Numbered from the stretch's first letter, positions 17,801 through 26,467 are shown. The stretch: 45,975 bases of DNA from Chloroflexota bacterium (GCA_013204555.1 JABMNO010000073.1:1-45975), one strand, 5' to 3'. Numbers and translations: made by a program. Notes: generated from the letters alone by a model not told the origin.

Positions 17801-17998
17801 ATGAAAATTCCTTTCTTCGGCAGCAGCGAATCAGAAATTGGCATTGATCCCATTTGCGGGATGGAAGTTGATAGGTCGAATCCTAGCGGTGGAGCCTCAA
17901 GGCATGAGGGCGTGACCTACGTCTTCTGCGGAAACCACTGCAAGACAGAGTTCGATAAGGATCCTGCGAAGCACGCAGCAGCGGCCGCTTCAAACTAA
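17801..17998 (+). CDS. YHS domain protein
   Basis: The 65-residue protein consists mainly of a YHS domain, with DPICGMEVD (about 19-27) and a second cysteine pair in YVFCGNHCKTEFDKDP (about 45-60). YHS domains are small metal-associated modules that often sit in or beside heavy-metal ATPases and TRASH-domain proteins. It probably binds copper as part of this copper set. AAGGAG (17791-17796) precedes the ATG. It lies 57 bases after copA. Confidence 0.85.
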   Translation: MKIPFFGSSESEIGIDPICGMEVDRSNPSGGASRHEGVTYVFCGNHCKTEFDKDPAKHAAAAASN

Positions 17999-18044
17999 TC
18001 TAGCCTTTCAGTTGCGCCAGACATAGCGCAGAACCAGAGTCCGA

Positions 18045-18287
18045 ATGCCTGAAATAACAACGCGAGAAAAAGCCCTTGTCTACACGCATCCAGAGTGTGG
18101 GTACTGCCCCATGGTCAAGGAAGACTTGATCAAGGCAGGCACTGACTATGAGGAGATCGATCTGTCCCGACATCCTGAGGCATGGGCCGAGATGGAAAAA
18201 GTTTCGGGTGGGCGAACGGTCCCGGTGCTGGTGAATATCGACGGCTCAATTGAGGTTGGATATCACGGTATTGGCTGCGCTTTCTAG
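18045..18287 (+). CDS. glutaredoxin family protein
   Basis: The 80-residue thioredoxin-fold protein has the redox motif C18-G-Y-C21 (HPECGYCPMV), TVPVLVN with the cis-proline (about 58-64), and GYHGIGCAF at its end. It would exchange disulfides or carry metal or thiols in the cytosol. Its place after csoR, copA and the YHS gene suggests protection of thiols, or copper handling, under copper stress. The ribosome binding site is weak (CCAGAG at 18034-18039). Confidence 0.8.
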   Translation: MPEITTREKALVYTHPECGYCPMVKEDLIKAGTDYEEIDLSRHPEAWAEMEKVSGGRTVPVLVNIDGSIEVGYHGIGCAF

Positions 18288-18337
18288 TCTGGCCCATTGA
18301 CTGCGCCATACCAGCAGCAATAGATTAGATAGATCGT

Positions 18338-18414
18338 GGCCCCGTGGTGTAGTGGTCTAACACGCCTCCCTGTCAAGGAGGAGAGCGGCAGTTCAAATCT
18401 GCTCGGGGTCGCCA
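18338..18414 (+). tRNA. tRNA-Asp (anticodon GTC)
   Basis: The acceptor arms GGCCCCG (18338-18344) and CGGGGTC (18404-18410) pair over seven positions, with one G-T pair. The anticodon stem CCTCC/GGAGG encloses loop CTGTCAA with GTC at 18372-18374. The T-loop reads GTTCAAATC. A discriminator G and an encoded CCA follow (18411-18414). Confidence 0.95.
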
Positions 18415-18429
18415 CTCAAGCTTAAAAAG

Positions 18430-18458
18430 AAGTCCCGGCTATATGCCGGGACTTTTCT
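18430..18458 (+). terminator. Rho-independent terminator after tRNA-Asp
   Basis: AAGTCCCGGC (18430-18439) pairs with GCCGGGACTT (18445-18454) around a TATAT loop, followed by TTCTATTTC. It lies 16 bases after the tRNA. The upstream A-run (AAAAAGA) may let it work in both directions. Confidence 0.9.
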
Positions 18459-18506
18459 ATTTCTTCTGATTTACCGTCGATGCGTGAGGCGACCCGGTCA
18501 AGAAAG

Positions 18507-18693
18507 TGTCATCACGGACGCTCCCTTTGGAATATTCATCCCGAACGTCCTCCATCGATTTGTCATGTGTGACGCTCTACCTCGACATGTCCTCCTGGAT
18601 GCTCTCCAGATACGTCACCTCGGACACACCCTCTCGACATGCCACCTCCGACGCTCTCTGTCGAAATGTCATCCCGGACGCCGGTAGGCGATC
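18507..18693. repeat. degenerate tandem array of about 27 bp, seven units
   Basis: Units of the type TGTCATCCCGGACGCTCTCTCGACA start at 18507, 18535, 18561, 18588, 18613, 18640 and 18667, with spacings of 28, 26, 27, 25, 27 and 27 bases. They are diverged, but each keeps GTCA/GTCC...GGA/CGACGCTC. There are no conserved spacers as in a CRISPR array, and no cas genes are nearby. The last unit merges into the inverted repeat at 18667-18838. No gene is visible between 18415 and 18964. Confidence 0.75.
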
Positions 18694-18838
18694 CGGGATC
18701 TCAGTCACGCACTGGAATGAGGCTAATTGTCTCCGGTCCACGTGTGGCGTCTGGGTGTTCCCTTTCTATTGACCGCCACCGTAATCGACGCTGAGATCCC
18801 GGATCGCTCCGGCTAAGGCCACCGCGTCCGGGATGACA
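18667..18838. repeat. inverted repeat of TGTCATCCCGGACG..GATCCGGGATCTCAG type
   Basis: The left arm (18667-18704) reads TGTCATCCCGGACG, then GCGATCCGGGATCTCAG. The right arm (18791-18838) is its near reverse complement, CTGAGATCCCGGATCGC to GCGTCCGGGATGACA. Each arm is itself a small dyad (ATCCCGGA/TCCGGGAT). A third copy lies at 30717-30767. It is a dispersed intergenic element, perhaps a MITE or a REP-like hairpin. Confidence 0.7.
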
Positions 18839-18964
18839 TGTGTGCTGGGTTGTGCCTCCACGTTCGCGATGATATTTGTGTGGGTGGTAGCTTTGGGGAC
18901 GCTCCCGCACGTGTGCTCACTTCATGATCATGACTCGAACGGACTCACCAGGAGATCGATCCAT

Positions 18965-19273
18965 ATGGATACCAAAGCCGATGCCAAACTGGTCTCCGTG
19001 TTCATTCAGGTCGAGGTAGCTGACCTGGACAATTTCAAAGCGGCACATCGAAAGACCGCGCAGACTCACCGAGAATTAGGACTGTCTGAGGCCGTATTTC
19101 AGTCGACCGAAAACCCCAACAAACTCACAATGTTGTTGAGTGGCACTGCAAACACTATTGAGCGCTGGATGAGCAGTGAAGAGCGACGAACGCTGGCTGG
19201 TGAACTTCAGATAATTGGTTCTGCAACCGTCTGGCAGACCACCGAGCTCTATCCGATGGGAACCTACGAATAG
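18965..19273 (+). CDS. antibiotic-biosynthesis-monooxygenase-like (ABM) dimeric barrel protein
   Basis: The 102-residue protein starts MDTKADAKLVSVFIQVEV and alternates strands and helices (VSVFIQVEVADLDNFKAAH, then EAVFQSTENPNKLTMLLSG), as in small ferredoxin-like dimeric alpha/beta-barrel proteins such as ABM or quinol monooxygenases. The match is by fold pattern and not by catalytic motif, so the function is open. AGGAG (18950-18954) precedes the ATG at 18965. A longer frame reaches back into the repeat region and is less likely. Confidence 0.55.
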   Translation: MDTKADAKLVSVFIQVEVADLDNFKAAHRKTAQTHRELGLSEAVFQSTENPNKLTMLLSGTANTIERWMSSEERRTLAGELQIIGSATVWQTTELYPMGTYE

Positions 19274-19282
19274 AGCCAGTGG

Positions 19283-19639
19283 TCATTTCTTCTTGCGACG
19301 GCGCTTATTCTTCGCGGGGCCGGGCTTCGGGGTCTGTTTGACTATATCGTTCGCTTTATCGAGCAATGAATCGACGGATTGGTCTCGATCAGACGAATCA
19401 TTTCCGTCCGCCGACGATGTCTTGATTTCCGGATCGATCTGATCGGTCCGGTCGTCGGACCACAGCGAGTCAATTGACTCAGTGCCAGTTTGCGCCGCTT
19501 TCTGGCGCGCTTTTCGCCTACGCTTCTTCTCTGAACTGGATAGGCGCTGTGGCGGAGGGGCGGTTCGTTTAGTCTGACATTCAACGCACGTGCAGTAGTG
19601 CGGATGTTCTCGCGAATTTAGATATTCCCGTTCCTGCAT
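19283..19639 (-). CDS. small protein with Cys-rich head and basic tail, function unknown
   Basis: The 118-residue protein begins MQEREYLNSREHPHYCTCVEC. C16, C18 and C21, with the nearby H12 and H14, could bind zinc. A long, charged, low-complexity region rich in K, R, S and D follows, and the protein ends in an RRRKKK tail. The HPHYCTCVEC head recurs in Chloroflexota proteins as far as I recall. A nucleic-acid role is possible because of the basic tail, but that is inference. It converges on the ABM-like gene with nine bases between them. Confidence 0.55.
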   Translation of the reverse strand: MQEREYLNSREHPHYCTCVECQTKRTAPPPQRLSSSEKKRRRKARQKAAQTGTESIDSLWSDDRTDQIDPEIKTSSADGNDSSDRDQSVDSLLDKANDIVKQTPKPGPAKNKRRRKKK

Positions 19640-19741
19640 CTCAGCGTACCCGTTGATATTTCGACGTGAAGCTAACCCGATGTCAGGAAGTATAGGCGAA
19701 CCGCCTGTGGCGATCTCACCTTACGCGCAATGCCGATTAAC

Positions 19742-19957
19742 TCAGGCTGCGCGGCCCAATCGAAGATAAGCCTGCTGCTCTGAAATTTCGTCCAGCATCG
19801 TTGCTATATCATGGCCCAGCAGTTTTCTACCTTGTCGGAACGTCAGCCATGGGCCAATGGATATCTTGCCTGATCCAGGCAAATCCATGACCATCGGGCT
19901 GATCGGACGCCACGAGCCATCGACTTCTCTGCTGAAATTTTCGAATGGAAGTAACAA
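19742..19957 (-). CDS. hypothetical small protein, uncertain
   Basis: A 71-residue minus-strand frame from TTG at 19957 reads LLPFENFSREVDGSWRPISP, then IGPWLTFRQGRKLLGHDIATMLDEI. Composition is protein-like and the other frames here are less so, but I recognise no family. The frame remains open about 25 codons further upstream without a clear start codon or ribosome binding site. It diverges from the S9 peptidase. It may be a real small gene or a chance frame. Confidence 0.35.
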   Translation of the reverse strand: MLLPFENFSREVDGSWRPISPMVMDLPGSGKISIGPWLTFRQGRKLLGHDIATMLDEISEQQAYLRLGRAA

Positions 19958-20173
19958 ACTGCGGTCTCCAAGTCTGAGTCCACGCCACGGGCGGTGTGGG
20001 TTCGAACGGGACTGTCTACTCGTGTAGCATCCGGTTCACCAACTTTAGAATCTCAGATTCATGGCCCGTCTGTGAACGGACAAGCGGCTCATTCGCGTGG
20101 GTGGTTTCCTTCATATCCGCAGGCAGATTCACTGATATTCCTCAAGTCATCACAATCTGGGAGCAACTCAAGC

Positions 20174-22102
20174 GTGAATCCAAAAGTCCTTCCATACGGT
20201 TCATGGCCATCTCCGATTACCGCCCAGTTGATGACTTCCGACGCCGTCCACCTGGGCGGGCCGTTTCTGGAGGATGGCGAGATCTTCTGGACTGAAGGGC
20301 GAGCGGCGGAAGGTGGCCGAACAGTGCTGGTCCGGCAAACGCCAACCGGCCAAGAGGACGTCACTCCGTCTGGCTACAACATTCGCAATCGCGTGCACGA
20401 GTACGGCGGAGCGGCACTCGTCATGCACGATGGCGGCGTCTACTTCCAGAACGACGCGGATCAACGAATTTACCGGCAAAGTCTTGCCGAAGGCGAACCT
20501 TCCCCGGTGTCGCCGAAGGGCGAATATCGATTTGCGAATGGTCTCATCGACGACGCCCGTGGACGAGGTATCTGGGTTCTCGAAGATCACTCCAGCAACG
20601 ACTCAGAAGCCTCGAACTCCATTGTGTCGATGCCGTTGGAAGGTGGAGATCTGACGACGCTGGTGTCCGGGAACGACTTCTACTCCGCGCCTAAGATCAG
20701 CCCGAACGGCAAGTCCATGGCATGGCTGACGTGGAACCACCCGAACATGCCGTGGGACGGCTGTGAATTGTGGTTGGCGGATATCTCGGACGATGGCCGC
20801 CTTGAATCACCTGTGCTGATCGCTGGTGGCCTACAGGAGTCGATATTCCAACCGGAATTCAGTCCAGACGGGACCCTCTACTTCGTGTCTGATAGATCCG
20901 GGTGGTGGAATCTCCATCGATACGCACATGGCGCGGCAGAAGCTGTGGCGATACAAAAGGCCGAATTTGGCAAGTGCTACTGGGCGTTCGGTATGTCGAC
21001 CTACACGATTATTTCGGAATCAGAAGCGATCGGCCAGTATTTCGTAGAGGGGCGATGGCAACTTGCGCGAATCGACCTGAGCGCCGGCACCGTCACCGAC
21101 ATTCCAACCGCGTTCGTGGGGTTCGGTGGGTTGCACGTTGCCGACGGCGTGATCACATCGGTGGCATCTCCAGTAGACGGCCCCGATGCGCTGGTACGGA
21201 TTGATGCAGCGACAGGCGAGACAATTGAAACGCTGGTCTCTGCGATTTCCACGCCTTTCGATAGCTCTTACGTCTCCGTCCCGAATCACATCGACTTCCC
21301 GACGGAGGGCGGACTCACGGCACACGGCCTTTACTACGCACCGGCCAACCCGGAATGCGCTGGACCGAAAGATGAGTTGCCGCCGCTGATCGTGGTCAGT
21401 CACGGAGGACCAACGGGTGCAACTGACGCCGGGTTTGACATGCGACTCCAGTACTGGACAAGCCGAGGATTCGCCGTCGTAGACGTCAACTACGGCGGGA
21501 GCACCGGATATGGGCGTGAGTATCGCGAGCGGCTAAACGACCAATGGGGAATCGTCGATATCGATGATTGCTGCAATGCTGCAAAGCATCTCGTCGCACA
21601 GGGTCTGGTCGATCCCAAACGGCTCGCCATCCGAGGATCTAGCGCTGGCGGATACTCCACGATCTCAGCGCTCGCGTTTCGAGATACGTTCAATGCGGGC
21701 ACCAGCCTCTACGGCATCAGCGATCTTGAGGCCATGGCGAAAGAGACGCACAAGTTTGAGTCGCGCTACCTTGATGGTTTGATTGGCCCGTATCCCGAGG
21801 CTATCGATATCTACCAGGAGCGATCAGCGATTCATCACACCGATGGGTTCGACTGTCCTATCGCACTCTTCCAGGGACTAGAAGACAAGATCGTCCCGCC
21901 GAATCAGGCGCAGATGATTGCTGATGCTCTCAACGAGAAAGGTTTGCCGTACGCCCACGTGGAGTTCGAAGGGGAACAGCACGGTTTCCGGCGCGCAGAA
22001 AACATCATCAGTGCATTTGAAGGCGAGTTGTACTTTTACGGGAAGATATTTGGATTTGATCCCGCTGGTAATCCCAGACCAATCACAATCCACAATCTTT
22101 GA
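20174..22102 (+). CDS. prolyl-oligopeptidase-family (S9) serine peptidase
   Basis: The 642-residue protein has an N-terminal beta-propeller region (VYFQNDADQRIYR, PKISPNGKSMAWLTW and FSPDGTLYFVSDRSGWWNL are typical blades) and a C-terminal alpha/beta-hydrolase domain with S490 (RGSSAGGYS), D571 (LEDKIVPP) and H603 (GEQHGF). It is of the S9C/acylaminoacyl-peptidase type and would cut short peptides. No signal peptide is visible, so it should be cytosolic. GTG at 20174 fits the family start (NPKVLPYGSWPSP). The upstream extension of the frame is unlike the family. Confidence 0.85.
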   Translation: MNPKVLPYGSWPSPITAQLMTSDAVHLGGPFLEDGEIFWTEGRAAEGGRTVLVRQTPTGQEDVTPSGYNIRNRVHEYGGAALVMHDGGVYFQNDADQRIYRQSLAEGEPSPVSPKGEYRFANGLIDDARGRGIWVLEDHSSNDSEASNSIVSMPLEGGDLTTLVSGNDFYSAPKISPNGKSMAWLTWNHPNMPWDGCELWLADISDDGRLESPVLIAGGLQESIFQPEFSPDGTLYFVSDRSGWWNLHRYAHGAAEAVAIQKAEFGKCYWAFGMSTYTIISESEAIGQYFVEGRWQLARIDLSAGTVTDIPTAFVGFGGLHVADGVITSVASPVDGPDALVRIDAATGETIETLVSAISTPFDSSYVSVPNHIDFPTEGGLTAHGLYYAPANPECAGPKDELPPLIVVSHGGPTGATDAGFDMRLQYWTSRGFAVVDVNYGGSTGYGREYRERLNDQWGIVDIDDCCNAAKHLVAQGLVDPKRLAIRGSSAGGYSTISALAFRDTFNAGTSLYGISDLEAMAKETHKFESRYLDGLIGPYPEAIDIYQERSAIHHTDGFDCPIALFQGLEDKIVPPNQAQMIADALNEKGLPYAHVEFEGEQHGFRRAENIISAFEGELYFYGKIFGFDPAGNPRPITIHNL

Positions 22103-22109
22103 CTCCGTA

Positions 22110-22169
22110 GAGGCAGGCTTGAACCCTGCCTCACCCAACGGCGCGGGAACGGCGGGTTTCAAACCTGCC
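22110..22169. repeat. two adjacent related hairpins after the S9 peptidase gene
   Basis: GAGGCAGG (22110-22117) pairs with CCTGCCTC (22125-22132). GGCGGGTTT (22151-22159) pairs with AAACCTGCC (22161-22169). The two are variants of one GGCAGGTTTGAAACCTGCC-like dyad, a kind of intergenic repeat also known from other genomes. The first might act as a terminator for the peptidase gene, although no T-tract follows. Confidence 0.65.
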
Positions 22170-22250
22170 TCGCACAGTGAGTATTGAGTCAAGTCCCGAT
22201 CAGCGATAACGTGCTACCAACTGAACCAATTGAGAGATGGAATTAAAACA

Positions 22251-23384
22251 ATGAAACCGACTCGAATCGAAAAAGTGGAAACGATCCTCTGGGACCGGTG
22301 GCTGCTGATCCGCATCTACTGTGAGGACGGAACGGTTGGAGTTGGTGAGGGCGGGGTTCACGGATGGCAGCGCCCGACCGAAACGATGGTCAACGTCTTT
22401 GAGCCTTACCTGATTGGCAAAGACCCGTCGCAGATTGAGCATCACTACCAGTTCCTGTACCGCAGCTCACACTTCATGGGGTCTGTGATTCAGGGTGCCC
22501 TCTCGGCGGTCGATATCGCCCTGTGGGACATCAAGGGCAAGCGACTGGGCGTTCCGATATACGAACTCATGGGTGGCAAGACCCGTGACCGTGTGCGCTG
22601 CTACATGCACGTTGGCGGCGATTCCGTTGATGATCTTGCGGCAGATGCAATATCAGCTGCCAAGCAGGGATTCACGGCGGTGCGATTTAGCGCTTTTGCC
22701 CCGGAGTACTGGCTCCACAAGGCGCATTCCGAGTGGGAGGAGGACGCGGTCACGCGGGTTGGTGCAGTTCGCGAAGCCGTGGGTACGGACGTCGATATCT
22801 GCGTCGAGATCCATCGCGAAATGAACCCCGCCGAGTCGATTGCGTTGGGACGCAGGCTTGAGCAGTTTCACCCGTACTTTTACGAAGACCCTATGCTGCC
22901 CGATAGCCCGGCGATCATGGGCGATGTGCAGGACCGCGTAAACATCCCAATCGCCACCGGAGAGCGGTTCACGACAATCTTCGAATACCAGCAGCTTCTT
23001 GAAGCGCGAGCCTGCGCCTACGTGCGGCCGGACCTCTGTCTTTGCGGTGGCCTATCGGGCTGCAAGAAGGTGGCTGCAATGGCCGAAGCACACCACGTGA
23101 AAGTCATCCCACACAATCCGCTCAGCCCTATTTCCACGGCAGCGTGCATTCAGCTGGACGCCTGCATTCCGAACTTTGCGCTGCAGGAGTACACCGGCGA
23201 GTCTGAGTTGCCCAAGAGCGATCTGCTGGTTACGCCCCTTGAGCTAATCGACGGTTACCTGACGGTTCCAGATGGTCCGGGACTGGGCGTGGAACTGAAC
23301 GAAGCCGCGCTTGCGAAGTATCCGGTCGTGGACAAGGTGCTGGACTCGCCAATTGGTTTCGACGGATCGGTTGCGGATCGGTAG
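22251..23384 (+). CDS. enolase-superfamily enzyme, galactonate-dehydratase-like subgroup, paralogue 4
   Basis: This 377-residue protein has metal ligands E186 (VEIHREM), E212 (YEDP) and E238 (ATGER), plus H188 and H288 (IPHNP). The E-x-H, E, E, H pattern is that of the D-galactonate/D-mannonate dehydratase subgroup. The K-x-K or K-x-D motif at the second strand is R145-F-S147 here. A histidine-based mechanism is therefore likelier than lysine-based epimerisation. The ATG at 22251 follows GATGGAA; a TTG seven codons upstream is possible. It stands as a single gene, with a kelch lipoprotein 37 bases downstream. Confidence 0.85.
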   Translation: MKPTRIEKVETILWDRWLLIRIYCEDGTVGVGEGGVHGWQRPTETMVNVFEPYLIGKDPSQIEHHYQFLYRSSHFMGSVIQGALSAVDIALWDIKGKRLGVPIYELMGGKTRDRVRCYMHVGGDSVDDLAADAISAAKQGFTAVRFSAFAPEYWLHKAHSEWEEDAVTRVGAVREAVGTDVDICVEIHREMNPAESIALGRRLEQFHPYFYEDPMLPDSPAIMGDVQDRVNIPIATGERFTTIFEYQQLLEARACAYVRPDLCLCGGLSGCKKVAAMAEAHHVKVIPHNPLSPISTAACIQLDACIPNFALQEYTGESELPKSDLLVTPLELIDGYLTVPDGPGLGVELNEAALAKYPVVDKVLDSPIGFDGSVADR

Positions 23385-23421
23385 TCTGCAATAGCGGCTT
23401 GCCGGTGTAGCATCGTCGTCT

Positions 23422-24690
23422 GTGAGGAATGTATCGGCTCTTCCAATCATTGTGGCGCTGATCATAGTCGCGTGCGGAACTGAATCGTCCGTGGCGATGA
23501 TCCCAACCGCCGTGCCTTCACCATTGCCCTCCCCTGTTGTTCCCGTGATCGTGGTGCCCTCGCCAACGCCGGAGCCTACCGCCCCCGCTGGCGCTACTCC
23601 GATGCCCAAACCGACCGCAACGCCGATGCCTGCTGGCTCGTGGGGTGCTGTGGCCTCAATGATCCATGGCCGGACAGAACACTTTGCAGTCCGCCTGAGT
23701 GATGGACGAGTTCTGGTTGGCGGAGGCAATGGGCGTGAGGGGGCATCCGCATCTACAGAGATATACGCTCCAGTTGACGACGCGTGGAACGAGGTCGGTG
23801 AGCTCAACATCGCACGGACAAACGCTGTAGCCGTGTTACTCCACGATGGACGTGTGCTCGTCACCGGGGGACAGGGAGGTCTCGAATCCTCAGAGCTGGA
23901 TTCGGCCGAAATATTCGACCCCGAAAGTGGAACGTGGACACAGATCGCGCCTATGTCATCTCCTAGGAATGGCCACTCCGCGACCACGCTCGGCGATGGA
24001 AGGGTCCTTGTGGCGGGTGGGTTCGATGGGGGCGACTATCCGGATCTTTTCACTGATGATGTTCAGTTGTTCAATCCCGATACGGGCATGTGGGAACCGG
24101 CTAATCCGATGCCCGCTGATCTCCTCCAGCGAGGCGGCGGCCGGGCGCTCCACGGCTCGGTATTGCTCAGCGAAACGCAGGCGATGATTGTGGCTGGCCT
24201 GGGTTTGGGTACAGGGGGATTGCCTGACCTGGCATCGTCATTCATATTTGACGTCACGACCGGTGAATGGACCGCTGCTAGCGCCATGCTCAATGGCCGA
24301 CGTGGTCACACCACGACACAACTCGCAGACGGCCGAGTGGCCGTCACTGGCGGTCAGGGTCCGCAACCGTTTGCCGAAATCTACAGTCCGGATGACGATA
24401 GATGGGATGGCGCTGGTGTCAACATCACACCTCGTCTGGGCCATGACGCTGTCGCGTTCCCTGATGGAAGCCTCGTGGTTGTTGGCGGTTGGGGTGGAAG
24501 ATCATTTGAACAACTCACATCGGCCGAAATACTCAATCCAGGAAGTGAGACCTGGGAGGCTGCTGGCGAGATGAGCGTCGCACGAGGCGGGATGAGCCTC
24601 ACGCTGCTCGATGATGGACGCGTGCTTGTGGTTGGCGGTGGAAATGATTCGGGTGTGCTCGCCAGTGTCGAGGTGTTCACACTGAAGTAA
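23422..24690 (+). CDS. kelch-repeat lipoprotein
   Basis: The 422-residue protein has a short signal and lipobox (LIIVA-C18), a proline/threonine/serine-rich linker (about 26-70), then kelch-type repeats with DGRVLV(V/T)GG motifs recurring at roughly 50-residue intervals (for example ARTNAVAVLLHDGRVLVTGG, DGRVLVAGGFD, DGRVAVTGGQG and DGRVLVVGGGN). It would be a lipid-anchored beta-propeller outside the membrane, for binding protein or glycan. The GTG start gives the signal a normal length. No catalytic site is visible. Confidence 0.85.
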   Translation: MRNVSALPIIVALIIVACGTESSVAMIPTAVPSPLPSPVVPVIVVPSPTPEPTAPAGATPMPKPTATPMPAGSWGAVASMIHGRTEHFAVRLSDGRVLVGGGNGREGASASTEIYAPVDDAWNEVGELNIARTNAVAVLLHDGRVLVTGGQGGLESSELDSAEIFDPESGTWTQIAPMSSPRNGHSATTLGDGRVLVAGGFDGGDYPDLFTDDVQLFNPDTGMWEPANPMPADLLQRGGGRALHGSVLLSETQAMIVAGLGLGTGGLPDLASSFIFDVTTGEWTAASAMLNGRRGHTTTQLADGRVAVTGGQGPQPFAEIYSPDDDRWDGAGVNITPRLGHDAVAFPDGSLVVVGGWGGRSFEQLTSAEILNPGSETWEAAGEMSVARGGMSLTLLDDGRVLVVGGGNDSGVLASVEVFTLK

Positions 24691-24709
24691 CGCGGGGGAG
24701 AGAGATCTG

Positions 24710-26080
24710 GTGGATGGAGTCGGAACTTACACTCAGAAGGTGGCCCGATACGCGGCTTCCTGCAACTATGACGATCTACCGCAGCAAGCGGTAGACATCG
24801 CCCGACAATTAGTTCTCGATACGATAGGCGCCATTATTCTTGGCTCTCGGCCGGGATACGCCTCAGTGCGAATTCTCGGTGACATGGCGATCGAAGAGGC
24901 TGCCAATGGCCGGAGCACCGTATTCGGACGCGATGCAAAGGGATCGTTTCAGGGTGCGCTCTTGGCCAACGGGACAATGGGATACGCGGCGGATGCTGAA
25001 GGTGGCGGTGCGTCTAGGATGCACGCCGCCGCGGTATTCGTGCCGACGGTGCTGACTGTTGGCGAGCACCTCAACTCTTCCGGTCGGGACGTTGTCGCCG
25101 CTCTCGCGCTTGCATACGACGTTGGATGCCGCATCTCAGATGCCGCCGATCCCGGGCCGGAGATCGCGTATCCGCACTCTTTCCACCCGTCCGCCGTCTT
25201 TGGTCACTTTGGCGCGGCAGCGGCGGCCGGCCACCTTTTTCAACTAAACGAGGAACAGTTTGTTAACGCTCTGGGACTCGCCGGAATCAACGCTACCGGC
25301 ATGATCAATTGGGTCAGTGACCCAACTGAAGACTCACGTCCATTCGTCATTGGTGTGGCAGCGCAAAGCGGTACGCGCGCTTCAATGCTGGCAAAGAAAG
25401 GCATGGGCGGCCCAATCCTCATCCTCGATGACGCAAAGTTCTCAATCTACGACGCGTATTCGATGGAAATGCACCTCGACCGGCTTCTGGATGGCCTTGG
25501 TCAACATCATCGAATTCTCGATGCAGATGGCTTCAAGCGATATCCATGCTGTGGTGACATACATTCCGGTTTGGATGGCGTCTTATCGCTGATGTCGATG
25601 CACGGGCTCAAAGCGAGTGATATAGAGAGCATCACGCATCGAGTCAAACCCGGGCGCGTCGAGATCATTGACGATAATTCTCTCAAGTCTCATAACTCGC
25701 AATACATCCTGTCGGTCGCGGCCGTCACCGGAAAGATCGACCCCGACGATATTCTGATCGACAGGCGTTCCGACCCGGCCGTGTCGGACCTCTACAGCCG
25801 GGCCTTGTTGCTGCCAGAACCCGCACTGGATGAGATCACTGATGGCGCACCCGCCATTGTTGAGATCCAAACGCGTAAAGGGGATCTGCTCAGTAAGCGG
25901 GTTGACTACTCGAAGGGACGGGTCCAGAACCCGTTGAGTGCCAGCGAGCTTGAAGAGAAGTTCATGCGCTGGTCTATGACTCGCATGAGCGAGGACCAGG
26001 CCCGGGAAATTGTGGAAGTTACGGGACGGCTGGAACAATTAGAAGACGTAGGAGAACTCACCCGGCTGCTTGCGATCTGA
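24710..26080 (+). CDS. MmgE/PrpD family protein, second copy
   Basis: The 456-residue protein shows the MmgE/PrpD pattern, with LVLDTIGAIILGS (about 34-46), ANGTMGYAADAEGGGASRMH (about 85-104) and YPCCGDIHSGLDG (about 279-291). The region that reads YLDFNDTY...HPSDN in the copy at 13377 differs here (YAADAEGGG...RMHAAAV). The substrate is probably not 2-methylcitrate; aconitate-decarboxylase-like or other dicarboxylate dehydratase activity is possible. The GTG start follows GGGGGAGAGA. It stands apart from the methylcitrate operon. Confidence 0.75.
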   Translation: MDGVGTYTQKVARYAASCNYDDLPQQAVDIARQLVLDTIGAIILGSRPGYASVRILGDMAIEEAANGRSTVFGRDAKGSFQGALLANGTMGYAADAEGGGASRMHAAAVFVPTVLTVGEHLNSSGRDVVAALALAYDVGCRISDAADPGPEIAYPHSFHPSAVFGHFGAAAAAGHLFQLNEEQFVNALGLAGINATGMINWVSDPTEDSRPFVIGVAAQSGTRASMLAKKGMGGPILILDDAKFSIYDAYSMEMHLDRLLDGLGQHHRILDADGFKRYPCCGDIHSGLDGVLSLMSMHGLKASDIESITHRVKPGRVEIIDDNSLKSHNSQYILSVAAVTGKIDPDDILIDRRSDPAVSDLYSRALLLPEPALDEITDGAPAIVEIQTRKGDLLSKRVDYSKGRVQNPLSASELEEKFMRWSMTRMSEDQAREIVEVTGRLEQLEDVGELTRLLAI

Positions 26081-26171
26081 TCACGGTATGCAGATTCAGC
26101 GCCGCTATCCACGCAGGAGAAGATGACGTGCAGTGCCACGTGGAGTGCCCATGCAGCAGGAGATCCAAACA

Positions 26172-26467
26172 TGTCATCCCGAGCGGAGTCCCGACGTTGG
26201 AGGGATGGAGTCGAGGGATATGGAATAGCAGACGGTAGGAAGCGGTCAACGTGACGCTGGCCCTGCTGAATGTTGACACATCTGGCGAACTCATATTTCA
26301 GATCCTTCGACTACGTTTCGGCTGCCGCCTTCACTCCGCTCTGGATGACATAGACACGTACCGGCGTTGGACAAAATGCCGTGTCATCCCGAGCGGAGTC
26401 CCGACGTTGGAGGGATGGAGCCGAGGGATCTGGAGTGGTAGATGGAAGGAAGCGGTCGACGTGATAT
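26172..26467. repeat. two direct copies of a GTCATCCCGAGCGGAGT-type repeat, plus an inverted relic
   Basis: Bases 26172-26257 and 26382-26467 are near-identical (TGTCATCCCGAGCGGAGTCC...AGGGATGGAG(T/C)CGAGGGAT...GGAAGCGGTC), exactly 210 bases apart. A diverged inverted copy lies at about 26300-26351 (GATCCTTCGACTACG...CACTCCGCTCTGGATGACA). This resembles a widespread GTCATCC-GAGC-GAAGGATCT intergenic repeat. The gap 26081-26541 between convergent genes holds nothing else recognisable. Confidence 0.8.

Noticed and set aside
18507..18693. Periodic repeats that could be a CRISPR array
   Set aside because: Units are contiguous and diverged, there are no unique spacers between identical repeats, and no cas genes are nearby.
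19980..20050. TTCGAAC segment that looks like a tRNA T-loop
   Set aside because: The flanking bases do not form a T-stem, anticodon stem or acceptor stem on either strand.
19994..20173. Sixty extra N-terminal residues on the S9 peptidase
   Set aside because: The extension has no signal peptide or family resemblance, and GTG at 20174 begins the conserved NPKVLPYGSWPSP segment.
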